This document shows, piece after piece, positions 51,242 to 63,900 of a stretch of DNA of 64,000 bases. The notes below the pieces were generated by a model, which saw nothing but the letters and a program-made list of their open reading frames with translations, was not told where the DNA came from and searched no databases. The stretch is from Lepidonotus clava (taxonomy: Eukaryota; Annelida; Polychaeta; Phyllodocida; Polynoidae), in contig OW387133.1 of assembly GCA_936440205.1 (NCBI GenBank), positions 49,006,374 to 49,070,373 on the forward strand, given 5' to 3'. Positions within the stretch are counted from its first letter, which is position 1; every line of letters begins with the position of its first letter. The translations under genes were made by a program, and so were the position numbers.

Positions 51242-51808
51242 GAAGATCTGGCTCACAATACACTGGCAATCAACACTAAAACTGAAATGGCAACTGGTGG
51301 CAATACCTCGGTCAAACTTAACAATATATATGGACAGAAATTGGTCTGTAAAAACAATTTTACTAACTGTTAGGCGTAGGACCTATTAGGCCTATAATAA
51401 GAACACTTTCTGGGGTTAGGCCCCATGTTCATGAATAGTCAAATGTAGACGTTGCTCCAACTTAGCCTGGTGTATAGTCTCAATTGACATGTGATAGGTC
51501 CACGTACCCCACCTTTTTTGGACAAAATTAGCTTTTTTTAATGTAAAATTCTCGAAATTAGGGGGCGACCCCCATCCCTTTCCATTAGCGCCCCAACTCT
51601 GTTTTTTCTTCTTTTTTTTTTTTCTATCCTCAACAATGATAGACTAACGTCATTAAATTCCTATGCAGCATCGTGTAATTGTATGCTTGACAAGGTGACC
51701 GAGTTTGAAGAGCGCAATGAGCGGGCCGCGGGAAAATTCTGCCGGATAACAACTTCGGGTACCAGCGACGGCACATGACCTATATTTCGTGAGACACCAG
51801 AAATCATC
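51242..51808. other. ZRANB3 upstream region
   Basis: Contains a remnant near 51480-51600 like the C-rich element at 52155-52314. It then becomes GC-richer and CpG-containing (51690-51780), probably the ZRANB3 promoter and 5' UTR. A TGA lies in frame at 51776-51778. No TATA box is evident. Confidence 0.4.
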
Positions 51809-51954
51809 ATGGCGGCAAACGCAAACGTAAACACGGACGAAGGCTTAAAAGAAAAGCTAAATGAACACCTCTCCTTCTTACCTGAACGTCTTTTAAGGAG
51901 ATTGATGACTTTCCAGAAGGAGGGTGTATTGTTCGCGCTAAAAAAAGATGGGAG
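51809..51954 (+). CDS. ZRANB3: ZRANB3 exon 1
   Basis: Residues 1-49. First in-frame ATG after a TGA at 51776, in good context (atcATGG). [20 protein letters not shown] is the Q-motif region before Walker A. Donor gtaaga. Confidence 0.85.
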
Positions 51955-54900
51955 GTAAGAACTGTCAAAGAATAACAAGGGACGCAAGCCTGATGGCGAT
52001 GCTGATCGTGGTGTGCCAAATGAATATTAGACTACTGGAGAACTCGGTCCGCAGGAGAACTCGGTCCAGGAGAACTCGGTCCACTGGGAATGGCTTAGAT
52101 TTTATAATGGACAACAAACTAAATATATATCCCTCTCTTCTAATATATCTCTGGGATTCATACCTAATTAGGGGGGGGGGGGGCGCACGTCCCCCTTTTT
52201 TTGGCCAAAATTTAGTATTTTTTAATGTATAATGTTCCTGCCCAAAGCCAAGGGCAGAGAAAAATTTTCAGAATAGCACGCCCCCCCTTTTGAAATTTCC
52301 TGGATCCGCCCCTGACGGCTAACTCGTCCCTATTCCTAGTGAATGATCATAGACTGCCTCTTCCTTACCTCGTATGAGACAGCTTGGCGTGAGACCCGTG
52401 AGAGAAGGGTCCACAGAGCTAGCTGAATCTCATTCTTGAGTCTGAGTCTGGCTGTGACTTTCACAGTCAGTGTTGGCTTTGGCTATGCCTATGCCTATGG
52501 CTCATATAAAACTAGTATACATAGTAGGACGAGTATACCCTGGCCACTAACGCTACCAGTTTGAACTCTTGTCAACATGTCTAACTCTAAGCCTCATAAC
52601 TACACTGTCTACACCATCCAAAACCACCTTTGCTGGCAGTTAAATTTTATGTAACAGAACCACCCTTCTGTTGCTGTAATATGCCCCAGTGTGCCCTTAT
52701 GTGCCTGAGCATGCCCTTATGTGCCCTGGCATGCCCAAATGTGCCTCAGCGTACTCCGGCATGCACCGTGCTCCAGCATTCTCTAATGTGCCTGAGCTTG
52801 CCCTAATGTGCCCCAGCGTGCCCTGGCGTGCCCAGATGTGCTCAAGCATGTCCCAGCATGCACCGTGCTCCAGCGTGCTCTATTGTGCCCGAGCGTGCCC
52901 AAGCCTGTCCTGGCGTGCCCAAATGTGCCTCAGCATGCTCCGGCATGCACTGTGCTCTAGCATGCCGGAGCATAATATGCCCGAGTGTGCCCAAGCGTGC
53001 TCTAATGTACCCCAGCGTGCCGTAATGTGCCCCAGCTTGCCTTGGTGTGCCCAAATGTGCTCCAGCATGCACCGTGCTCCAGCGTGCTCTAATGTGCCCC
53101 AGCGTGTCCTGGCGTGCCCAAATGTGCCTCAGCATGCTCAGACGTGCACTGTGCTCTAGCGTGCCCTAATATGCCCGAGTGTGCCCTGATGTACCTAAGC
53201 GTGCTCTAATGTGCCCCAGTGTGCCCTAATATGCCCCGGCATGCCCAGATGTGCTCCAGCGTGCCCCACCGTGCACCGTGCTCCAGCGTGCTCTAATGTG
53301 CCCAAGCGTGCCCTAATGTGCCCGAGCGTGCCCTGGCGTTCCAAAATGTGCCTCAGCATGCTCCGGTGTGCACCATGCTCTAGCGTGCTCTAATGTGCCA
53401 TAGCCTGCCCTAATGTGCCCGAGCATGCCCGGCATGCCCAAATGTGCCTCAGGGTGCTCCGGCGTGCACACTGCTCCAGCGTGTCCTAATGTGCCCGAGT
53501 CTAATGTGCCTGGGCATGCCCTAATGTGCCTGAGCGTGCCTTGATGTGCTCCAGTGTGCCCCAACGTGCACTGTGCTCCAGCATGCTCTAATGTGCCCGA
53601 ACGTGCCCTAATGTGCCCCAGTGTGCCCTGGCATGCTCCAGAGTGCTCTAAGTGCCCGAGCGTACCTTATTGTCCCCGAGTGTGCCCTGATGTGCTCCAG
53701 CATGCATGACCGTGCTCCGGCGTGCACCATGCTCAAGCGTGCCCGAGTGTGCCCTGATGTGCCCGTGCGTGCCCCGATGTGCCCGAGCGTGCCCCGATGT
53801 GCCCGAGCGTGCACCAATGTGCCCGAGCATGCCCTGATGTGCCCGAGCGTGCGCCAATGTGCCCTGATGTGCCCTGATGTGCCCTTGCGTGCGCCAATGT
53901 GCCCTTGCGTGCGCCAATGTGCCCTTGCGTGCGCCAATGTGCCCTTGCGTGCCCCCCTATATAAGTAGCTGCGACACAGCACATGTTTGTCATTTGGCCT
54001 AATTAATAACGAGCCTCCAAAATAAACAATTCATGTCGTTTCATTGTGAAAATCGTTGTTAGTGGCGCCCCCTACGAGAGTGACGTCATCTATAAACAAA
54101 GAGGTTGTGACGTCACGAAAATGGTAAAAACGACGTCAGGTCGCAGGTAACGTCGCATCTGGTTGCACAGACTCTCGTAGGGGGCGCCCCTATCAACATG
54201 GTCACGAAAATCCTGTAAGGCTTGGTCTGAGTTACACATATTTTACATTATTGGCTCAGAGTCGTAACAGGTGCCTCACCGCCGTTCGTATATCTTAAAT
54301 CCCTGTTATAATTACATTGCGCTCACCGTTGAGGGGTTTAGCCCGAAAATGATGTACATAGATCTTTTTTCAGTGCATATAGGATAAATTAACTGAAAAA
54401 ATAACAACTCATATTGACAAAATAGTTAACGTATATAATAGTATATATGCGTTCTTCTGAATTTATATTTGCAGGTGCCTTATTGGTGATGAGGTAAGAG
54501 CAATTCTTTATTCCCACAGAATAATATGGTCATTAAAGGTGAAAGAACATGGCGTGGGACACAAGCAACATTTTCAAATTTTTGCATTTATTGGTCTGTC
54601 CACCTGTTTTATTAGAAAATATGGCTACAACACAATAGTGAAACAAGAATAACAAGAGATGGGCATGGTATATCCGGGAATATTATTTTTTTCTACTTGT
54701 TTGTGTATTTGAGGTTGAGTATTCGGAAAATAACATGTTTGCAGGGTTCATGAAAACGAACTAAAATTTAATAAGACCCCATGCGCCAAGACATGCTGGA
54801 AACTAACTATCTTGTAACTCTGTGCCACATATGGTCTGTTCTTTTCCTAAGATGGGACTTGGGAAGACGTTACAGGCCTTGTCCATCGCCTATTACTACC

Positions 54901-57900
54901 GCGACAAATGGCCGCTGCTGATAGTCGTGCCCTCGTCCCTACGGTACCCGTGGATAGATGAGGTGGAGAGGTGGTTCCCTGAGATCGATCCGGCGCACAT
55001 CAACCTCATACAAGCCGGCACTGACACTGCGTATGGAATAGTTTATAGATTAAAGATACTTAGAAGGTTTACATGTGCTGCTAGAAGGCACTGACTTGAA
55101 CTGCAGTAGTCAAATTTGAGTAGTCAAACGTGTAGATGATTGTGAAGTTCTGATCATCTTAAAGGTAAATTTGGGTGTTAGGGGTGATTTTTTAAAAACC
55201 GTGACAAAATTCTGAAATCCATAGGGTAGTTTGGTGGATGTATAAGGAATATAAAGAAACTTTAAAAATCATATGTCACCATATCAATTTCAGAGATATG
55301 AGCATCTGAAAAAATGACTGTATAGTATTCAATTGGAGCCTATGGTAAAATGTAGTTTTTTCAACATTCAAAAATAAATAACTGTGACTTTTACTTTAAA
55401 TGCTGAAAATGTGTGGGTAGGACCACAATGAGTATTTTAGACCAAAGAAAACCTAAGGTCATCATGGAAATTCTAATTTTATTCCTAAAAATAGGGAAAA
55501 AATGTGACGAAAAACTGCTTAATCAACCACATTTGACAACTTATCCTTATATTTTTTATTTTACAAGATCACATTCATCATTCCTAAGTGCTCCATGAAA
55601 TATAGGTGAAATTTGAAGGAAATCCTGCGATAGAAATAAAATCACACCAGGTGGCCCTGCTGTGGTTACCCATATTTACCTTTAAATTCTAAGTTTATTG
55701 CTGATTTTATCTACATATGTACAGTTAGCTGTAGGTAGAGCATTCTGGCAAGCTGCTGTTTATCAACAAAAACCATCCCCTTTGCAGCACTGAGAATAAC
55801 TGTTGGAAGTATTTGTCCTATTTAAATGATATTCCAAAGGTACTGGGAAATGAAAACAAAACCACATATAGAAATAGATTATTTTTTTGGGGGGTGGGGG
55901 GGATATAATATTATATAGAAATAGAATCCTGGTGTTTAGTAACTCAGAGCCGCTGCTTCCCATACAGAGACATCAGTCAGGCCCGTATCACCGTGGTCAC
56001 GTACGGCCTGCTGCGCTGCCCCTCCAGCACCGTACTGCAGGAGGCGCTTCTCAACCAGCAGTTCAAGGTGGTCATCGCCGACGAGTCGCACAGCCTCAAG
56101 AACCGCCGCTCGGCCACCAGCAAGTACCTGGTGCCGCTCGTCCAGCAGTCGGAGCACCGGATCCTCCTCACGGGCACGCCCGCCCTCGCACGACCTGAAG
56201 AGGTGGGGGCTTTTTTCAGTTTTGTTCCATTACCTTTGATATTCATAGGCAGGCTGGTACTGTTTGCGGAAACAAAAATAGAAAACGTCCCTAGGTGACG
56301 TAAGTGCACTTTGGTTTATTTCTGAATTTCACGTTTTTTTCATGTAATAAAAAAATATAAAATATATACGTTGGTATATCGATGTTTCTTGCAGTTATTC
56401 CCCCAAGTGGATTCCATTTGCCCTGGAGAGTTCGGAACGTGGAGTGCCTATGCCAAGCGCTTCTGTGACGCTCGGTGGCAATACTTTGGTCGACAGAGAA
56501 AGAAATGGGTAACAGAGTAAGAAAGCTTCGTTCTCATAATGATATTGTTAAGCTCACAAGATTTTACACGGAGTTCTTTGAAAATTTATTATATTTGTTG
56601 ATAGTATTAAAGCTTATTAAAAAAAATAGCCAAAGATATCGTGTGGCGTTCGTGTTAATGGAATTAATGTGACCTGTCCATCTTAGCGATGCGAAATGAC
56701 ATCTCCAAAACTACCAATCCTAATATTTAATTTATCGGCGAATGTCGAATATAACATGCCAATATTAAGTTCAGGTCTCATGAATCAAATTGATTTCTTT
56801 CAGTGGTGCTTGTAATCTCGAGGAATTGCAGTATTTGCTCCGTGATAAATGTATGATCCGCAGACTGAAGAAAGACGTTCTAACACAATTACCACCAAAA
56901 CAACGACAGCGCATCATGTTTCCATTGAAAGAATCCTTGGTGAAAAAGGTACATTTATATGTAATAAATCTTTGAATTTCAAGAAGCTGCTCATGATACT
57001 TAGACATGCAGTATACATGTACACTTTCTTCGCTGAGATATTTCATTTATCTTAAAAGTATAGCTTCTTTTTGTATTGCTTTTCACGAGTCCGAAAAGAT
57101 TTTTCAAAAATAATTTCTTTCATCACGTCCATAACATTTCAAGATCATTTCAATTTGTTTTTGATGGGTCAGATTTTCTCATAAACTCTGACTTAGATCC
57201 ATGTTTCTCGAACTGATACTAATAAGTTTTACCTAACAGGACCTGGACCTGTCGTGGCGGGAGTTGGAGACGGCCATGGGTCGTGGGTCTGTGACACTTG
57301 GTTCTGTTCTGGCGGGGCAGCAGTCCGAGGAGGATACCATGGGCAGCACCTTCGACATCCACCGCCTTATCTCTACCATCTACCGCAAGACGTCCACCGT
57401 CAAGGTACAGAGAGTTTTATTTTTGCTTGCGGTTACTGATAACAGTTTCTGTTAATTATTTTATAAGGAAGAAAATAACCAACTTGATGAAAGTTAAAAC
57501 TCGTATGGCAGAAATAGCTTGGAATTACATACAGGTCACTTGAAATAGATGTAAGAATGCGTACCAATTTGATAGTCTAGTATATTGCCACTGTGGGCGA
57601 AGTTCAAAATAAAAAAGATTACATGTATAAGCCAGTTTATATAGAGATAGTATAAAAGGTGATATGGTAGGTATTGAAAACAAGAAAAGGTAAAAATGTA
57701 AATGGCCGCAATCTCCCCTGATCACTTGTCCCTTCGCCAATTTATAATTTGTGGGTTAAAGAAATCTCTGTTGAATATCTATTTTTTTACCTCGTTTCAG
57801 ATTGGTCCAGTGAAGGACTATGTGAAAATGCTGTGCGATAACCAAGGTCTCAAGTTCATTGTGTTCGCCCATCACCACGTTATGATGGACGGAATCGCGG

Positions 57901-60900
57901 AACTGCTACATGACGAGAACGTCCCCTACATCCGCATCGACGGCAACACCGACCAACAGGCCAGGCCGGTCAGGGACTGACTTTATTTCTTAAATAACCG
58001 AAGTTTCATAATTGATTAAAATGAGTCTAACGTTTAGATGAACTCAAGTCACCAGTACATTGTTTTTATTTAAGGGATGTTTTTAAAGTATATTCTAAAT
58101 ATACATTTTTTTATTCATATTTTGCCATCAAGTGTTGATGTGTTGTCATCAATATTTCAGCAACTAGTCCACGAATTTCAAGCTAACAAGAAGATCCGAG
58201 TGGCTTTACTCAGCATTAAGGCTGCTGGCGTGGTGAGTAGTAAATCGTACAGCCTACTTGTATTGCTCGCCGGTTACTTTTGGTGGATTCTTACAATGTG
58301 TCAGAGCGTAGCAAAAAAAAAATAATGACATGGGAACGAGAGATCAGTTAAGCGTCCTACTTTGGCAAGAGAGGCTAAATCTGCCAATGTGTGTTGAATC
58401 CTTAAGTATTTAGGCAGTCTTAATGGCGTTGATTACTATTCCTAAATATCTAATAATCACTTCCAAATGAAACGAGAACTAAACAATATGTATCATATTG
58501 CCAGATAAACTCTGGGATTGCGTTTTTGTATTTTTACACACATATTGATTTTGGTACACTTAGTTTTCAACGTATGCTAATATTGGTACACTTGTAGTTT
58601 TTCACGCATATTGAAATCGGTACGCTCATAATTTTCCACTAGTACTCCTATTTGTACAGTTTTCCACACGGATTGGTATCGATACACTAATACTTGTCTG
58701 CAGGGCCTGACGCTGACGGCGGCCAAGCTGGTGGTGTTTGCCGAGCTGGACTGGACGCCGGGCACCCTGGAGCAGTGCGAGGACCGCGCCCACCGCATCG
58801 GGCAGAAGGAGACGGTGCACGTGCACTACCTGGTGGCCAAGGGCACCCTGGACGAATGGGTCTGGTCCGCCTTAGCCAGAAAGGTGAATAAAGGCTATAT
58901 TCCACTATGCGGTATTTGCTTGTGGTACCATGAAATGATGTAAGCAAACTGCCGCAACTTGCTTGCAATACGGTACCTGAATAGGTTTTCTATGGATTGC
59001 TTGCGGTCGCAGATTCCAACATGGTTGTATCTGAACCAAAAACTTCTTGCAACAGCTAATAAAAGGTACCGCAAATGCTACCTACCGAAAAGTGGAACAT
59101 GGCCTTAAATAGACGGTGACACCTGGTTGTAAGGGTAGGGAACAAGAAGTCGTGCGATCATCCTTGAAGAATAAGATTGTGGGCAAATGAAATTGTTCAG
59201 GTCGTACGAGTTTGCATTTTAAAGTGTCAGAATTTACAGAAGTCTGGTAAGTATTCCATGGTGACAAATTGTCACAAATTATTGGTAAGATTACGAAAAT
59301 TACCTTGGCCTAGAACAAAGCAAACGTTTGCTAAGGATCCGCTGCTGATCGCCATTGACATTTTGCTTAATTAGAGAACAAAAAGCCGTTGCTCCTCACA
59401 ATGTTTACAAGGATCTTGGACTATAAGTCGTGTTTAACAAAGGAGAAACAGAAAACAAGTAATTCGACATTTACTCAATTGATCTCCTGAACAATGTATT
59501 TTAAGGCGTCATAATATTCGGTCCCTGGTGTCATAATATTCGGTCCCTGGTGCCATAATAATTAAGTCCCTGGTGTCATAATATTTGGTCCCTGGTGTCA
59601 TAATATTCGGTCCATGGTGTCATAATATTTGGTCCATGGTGTCATAATGCTCGGTCCCTGGTGTCATAATATACAGTCCCTAATGCTCTTTGGCAGACGG
59701 CGGTGGTGACGACGACGCTGAACGGTAAGCGGCAGACCCTGAAGATGGACGAGGGTAACCAGGGCCAGGTGGCCTGCCTCGCCAACGCCGACGCCTGGGT
59801 GCCCAAGGCCAAGACCGACGACGACGAACAGTCCCTGGCCTCCTTCTTCGAAAGTCAGCAGGTTGTATAGGACTTGGGTTCCTACCTTTCATGTATATGT
59901 CTTAGACCGTACTCTTTTGATTAGTGAATGATGGAAACGGCAGTGTTAAGAAAAGAAGGGATTATTGATGTGTCGCCAGTGCGTTGCGTGTTTATGCGGT
60001 TATTATTTTGGTTATATTTTTTTGTCAATTTTAACCCTTGGACAAAAATTTCACAGTCGATCAGACATTATGTAATTTAACTTAGACATATAAGATTACA
60101 GCAATGAAATCTTCCTTAGTATGTAATAACATGTTGAACCACGGCGGTGGGATGTTTTATCGTCAAGCTAGCTAAATGACAAAAATTGCAATTTAACTTT
60201 TCTCTTATTTCAGACAAAGAAACAGCGGAACCTACATGACTTTTTCACGCCGAAAGGGCGCAAGCGGAAAAAGGTTGACGGAGAAGACGAAGGGGACTCA
60301 GTTGAAGAGCATTCGCCGAGTAAAAGTGCGCAGAAAAAGAGAAGAGAAACTCCAACAACGTCTGACGCTGGTCGGAGTGGATCTCCAACTGTTATCCTGA
60401 TCGACTCTGACGACGAGGACGACAAGAACTTCTCAACCCCGAAGTCCTCGTTGGTAAGGGGGAGTCTAAGACAGACTGACAATTCTCCGATTTGCACGCC
60501 AAAGTCTGGGAAAGGAGAGAAACTTAAGAAAAAACGCCTTCTTCAAGTAGGAAACCGTAGGGAAGATACTCCCGAGCAAAAACCTGAAACCAGCAGTATT
60601 CCCGACCCCGGTGACCAGTGGAGCTGCGAAGCCTGCACCTTTCTGAACCACCAAGCCCTGCGAGCCTGCGAAATCTGCTTCACTCCGAAAAAGAAGGGGG
60701 AAAATATTAAAACTAAAGCACCGACTCTAGACTTGCAAAGCCTCGAAGCAGCCAACACGTCCAAGGGAGGTGTGTCGGGAAGAAGTTATGTTAGTGAAGA
60801 TCGGTTAAACTCAGACTTGGAGGCTCAGAGCCCTTGTGATAGTACAAAAAGAGCAATGATCCAAGATGGTATGCCGGCCGACGAGGGCGACGCCGATTGC

Positions 60901-63900
60901 GGTGATTTTGAAATATTCGACTTTGATGAAGACCCCGGGACGCCTCCCCGCCACGCTAAAAATAAAAAAGACTCAGGTGAATGTATAAACAGCTACAATT
61001 CCCCGAAGTCCCTGCCCTCTCCCATGGGATCCCCTCCCGAGGGGGGCACCCTAGACTCGACTCTGAGTGAGATAGAGGAGGAGGAGGCTGTAGCTGCCGA
61101 GCTCTTGTTCTACCAGGAGGAGGGGGAGCAGACCGAGCCCGGAGAAGGCTGGAGGTGTTCGCGCTGTGGGATGATGAACCGGCCGGTCGACTTTCTCTGT
61201 GACGGCTGTCTGTCTGATAGGCCCCCGCAGAACCCGCAGGATAAAGAAGGTATCTTATATCATGGTAGTTCTAATATATTTTTAGGCAATTTTATATGAT
61301 TGCTTGCATATTGTGATCCTTATGTCTTGTATTTTTACTATATGATATATTTTTCTTACATAAGTGGAATGTTATTGAATGTAGAGTATGATAGAGGGTA
61401 TTTTTGGTTTTGTACTTGATATTTGGCTAACTTAGATTAAAGCTAACATCTAAGCAAAAAAGTGTACATCAAGAGATAAGTTAAGTCATGTAGGTATGCT
61501 GAGCCTAAGTTAGTAATACATGTACTGCACAGTCAGACTTGTATATTTCTGTGTATTCTTTAGCAGAGTCCACTAACAAGGCCCCAGCAGGTCCCGAGGT
61601 GCGGAACGTGGACCTAGACCAAGTGATGGTGTACGACCGCTTCCAATATAGCTGTAGTAGGAATACGTCTCGAATATACCTCTATGACGAGGTAAGCTGA
61701 CCTGTGATAAAACCATGGATAAATTGAATGCGTTAATGTTTACAGTCAGACTTGTATAGATGTCTGTGTATTCTTTAGCAGAGTCCACTAACAAGGAGAC
61801 AGAGTCCACTAACAAGGAGACAAGTTTTGTATGAAACTTATTTTTTGTCTGTCTAAATAAAAGAATAAAAAGAAAAAATGTTACTCCGCCTGTTAACACG
61901 ATATGTCCAAATAATTCATAACGGATGAAAGGGCATAATCAACACCTCTTTCCTTACAAGATTTAATTTCCTTTTGTCTCTTTTTATACAGTGCGGCGTT
62001 TCTCTGGATGTAAATTTCATACCGTTAGACGTAGAAATGGAGAACTTTGCTGCACTCCCGGACCTACTGCTTCACCCAAAGAACCTCCGCCTCGTCAAGC
62101 GCTTCCTAAGAGAATGGACCAGGTACAGAAGCTTCATGGAGTGAATTTATATTAGGAAAACTATAAAAACGACCCTTGAAGTGACATCGAAAGCAGATCA
62201 CATGAACATGATCTACAAGTAAATCTTTTTATCAGCTTTGCTTAGAAAATAGTTCCATGTTGATCGTATTTTATTATTTAGAATATGTTGAATACATGTT
62301 CCATTTTGTAAAGTAATGATATATTTTTTGCAGTCTCGCTCCCACAAAACGGCGGGTCGTTGTCCGAGGCGGTAATATCTTTGCCAACCCTATGATGCAC
62401 TATGAGGACTTGAAGAAGGGCCGGGTGTCTTCCAAACAAAGGTTCACTTCGAAGGTAGGGTTCTTTTAGTTTTGTATTTTGACTACCTGTATTTCAAAAG
62501 CCGGGAACCAAATTCCACGGTGGTTTGGTATAATGGATAATGGATATGCGTCATTTTGCCATAGCTGGCTAAGTCAGAGGGACATAATTATTCAGCCCTC
62601 CTCCCCTAGCCAGATATGTTTTCACAGAGCTAATATGTGCATATAGATACTAGATATAGTGAACTATTGCTGTTGAAATTTGCCGTAAATATCAGAAAAA
62701 ATAACCTCTTATCCTCATTAAGCAAATCGTTCTCTTTGTTCGGGAATAGATTCACTATGAATATGTGATATTTGCCAATGGAGTTCGTTTTCATGCCTGG
62801 TTATCCAGCGGAACAGCACAGTAATCAAATCTGGTTGGCTAGTCTAAACCATGGTTATTCAGCTATAATTCATCTAGTGGTTGGGTATTTAATCTTACCT
62901 ATTGTAGTATACCATTGTGCTAATTCTATATAATCTAATTATTGTTAATACCACGCATGGTTATTGATCTCTCTGTTGACTGAAATACAGTGTTTAGTCC
63001 CGGGATCAATCACATGATACTGTACTTGGGAAATTTACAAATTTCTAAAAACAAACGAGTCAACAATTTTGATTTTGCACAATATAAACATCCACAATCT
63101 TTATCATATTCAGTGTCTAAATCACCATTCATTTTTGTATAGGCTGATGTGGCAGCAGCAGCCGTGAGTCAGGCCGAGTTGGTGAGCGGCTCAGTGAGAT
63201 CGGTGACCCGGCCGGGAGCTGCTCACCACCCACCCGCCCAGACCGACGTCTCCCCGGCGAGGGGCACAGGAGCTCAGAAGGAAGGGAAGAAAACCCTTGC
63301 AGGAGGCAGAGGGGTATCGGTCGGACAAAAGAAGGGCCCTGCGACAAGCCCTTCTCGTGGTGGAAAGAAAGAATGGAAGTCTAATAAAGAACAGAGTTCA
63401 GCGACCAACGGTGACAGTGTGGGTATCGGCGTGTTAGGCACCGAGGAGGAGATTGAAAAGACACCTGGAATGATTCAGGTAAAAATTATTACGATAGAAA
63501 AGAAATGTGTATGCCTAAACGGTTAAATTCGATACCGGTACATATACAAAACAATTGCGCCCATATGCTATAGCGCAGTCAGGAGTCTAGGTCTGCGCAT
63601 GCGTAGTCCTTTCCCGCCATAGCTATCGGGGGTCAAGCGCTATCTCCCAGCCAATGAGGAGTGTCTCTTTGTACCACGTGACACAAGATGGCCGCGCCCA
63701 GTGCGTAACTCCCGTCCCCCCTATATGTATTTGTCAGTATAGTGTCTCCTTATTTTGAAGGAGTAAACTAACGCAATAACTATTTTCATTTTTCAACGTT
63801 GCACACTAGAACTTTATAAATAAATACAAATAACCAGGTAAGAATGTAGACATTTAATGTGTGTGCCTAAGAAAAGAATAAGTTTATTCGCGTCTACCTT

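Noticed and set aside
53600-53957. CRISPR-like array in the minisatellite
   Set aside because: The units are too short and continuous, with no unique spacers, and the DNA is animal nuclear.
52689-53993. Several long open frames on both strands rich in Cys, Met and His
   Set aside because: They are by-products of the GTGCCC minisatellite, which lacks stop words in most frames.
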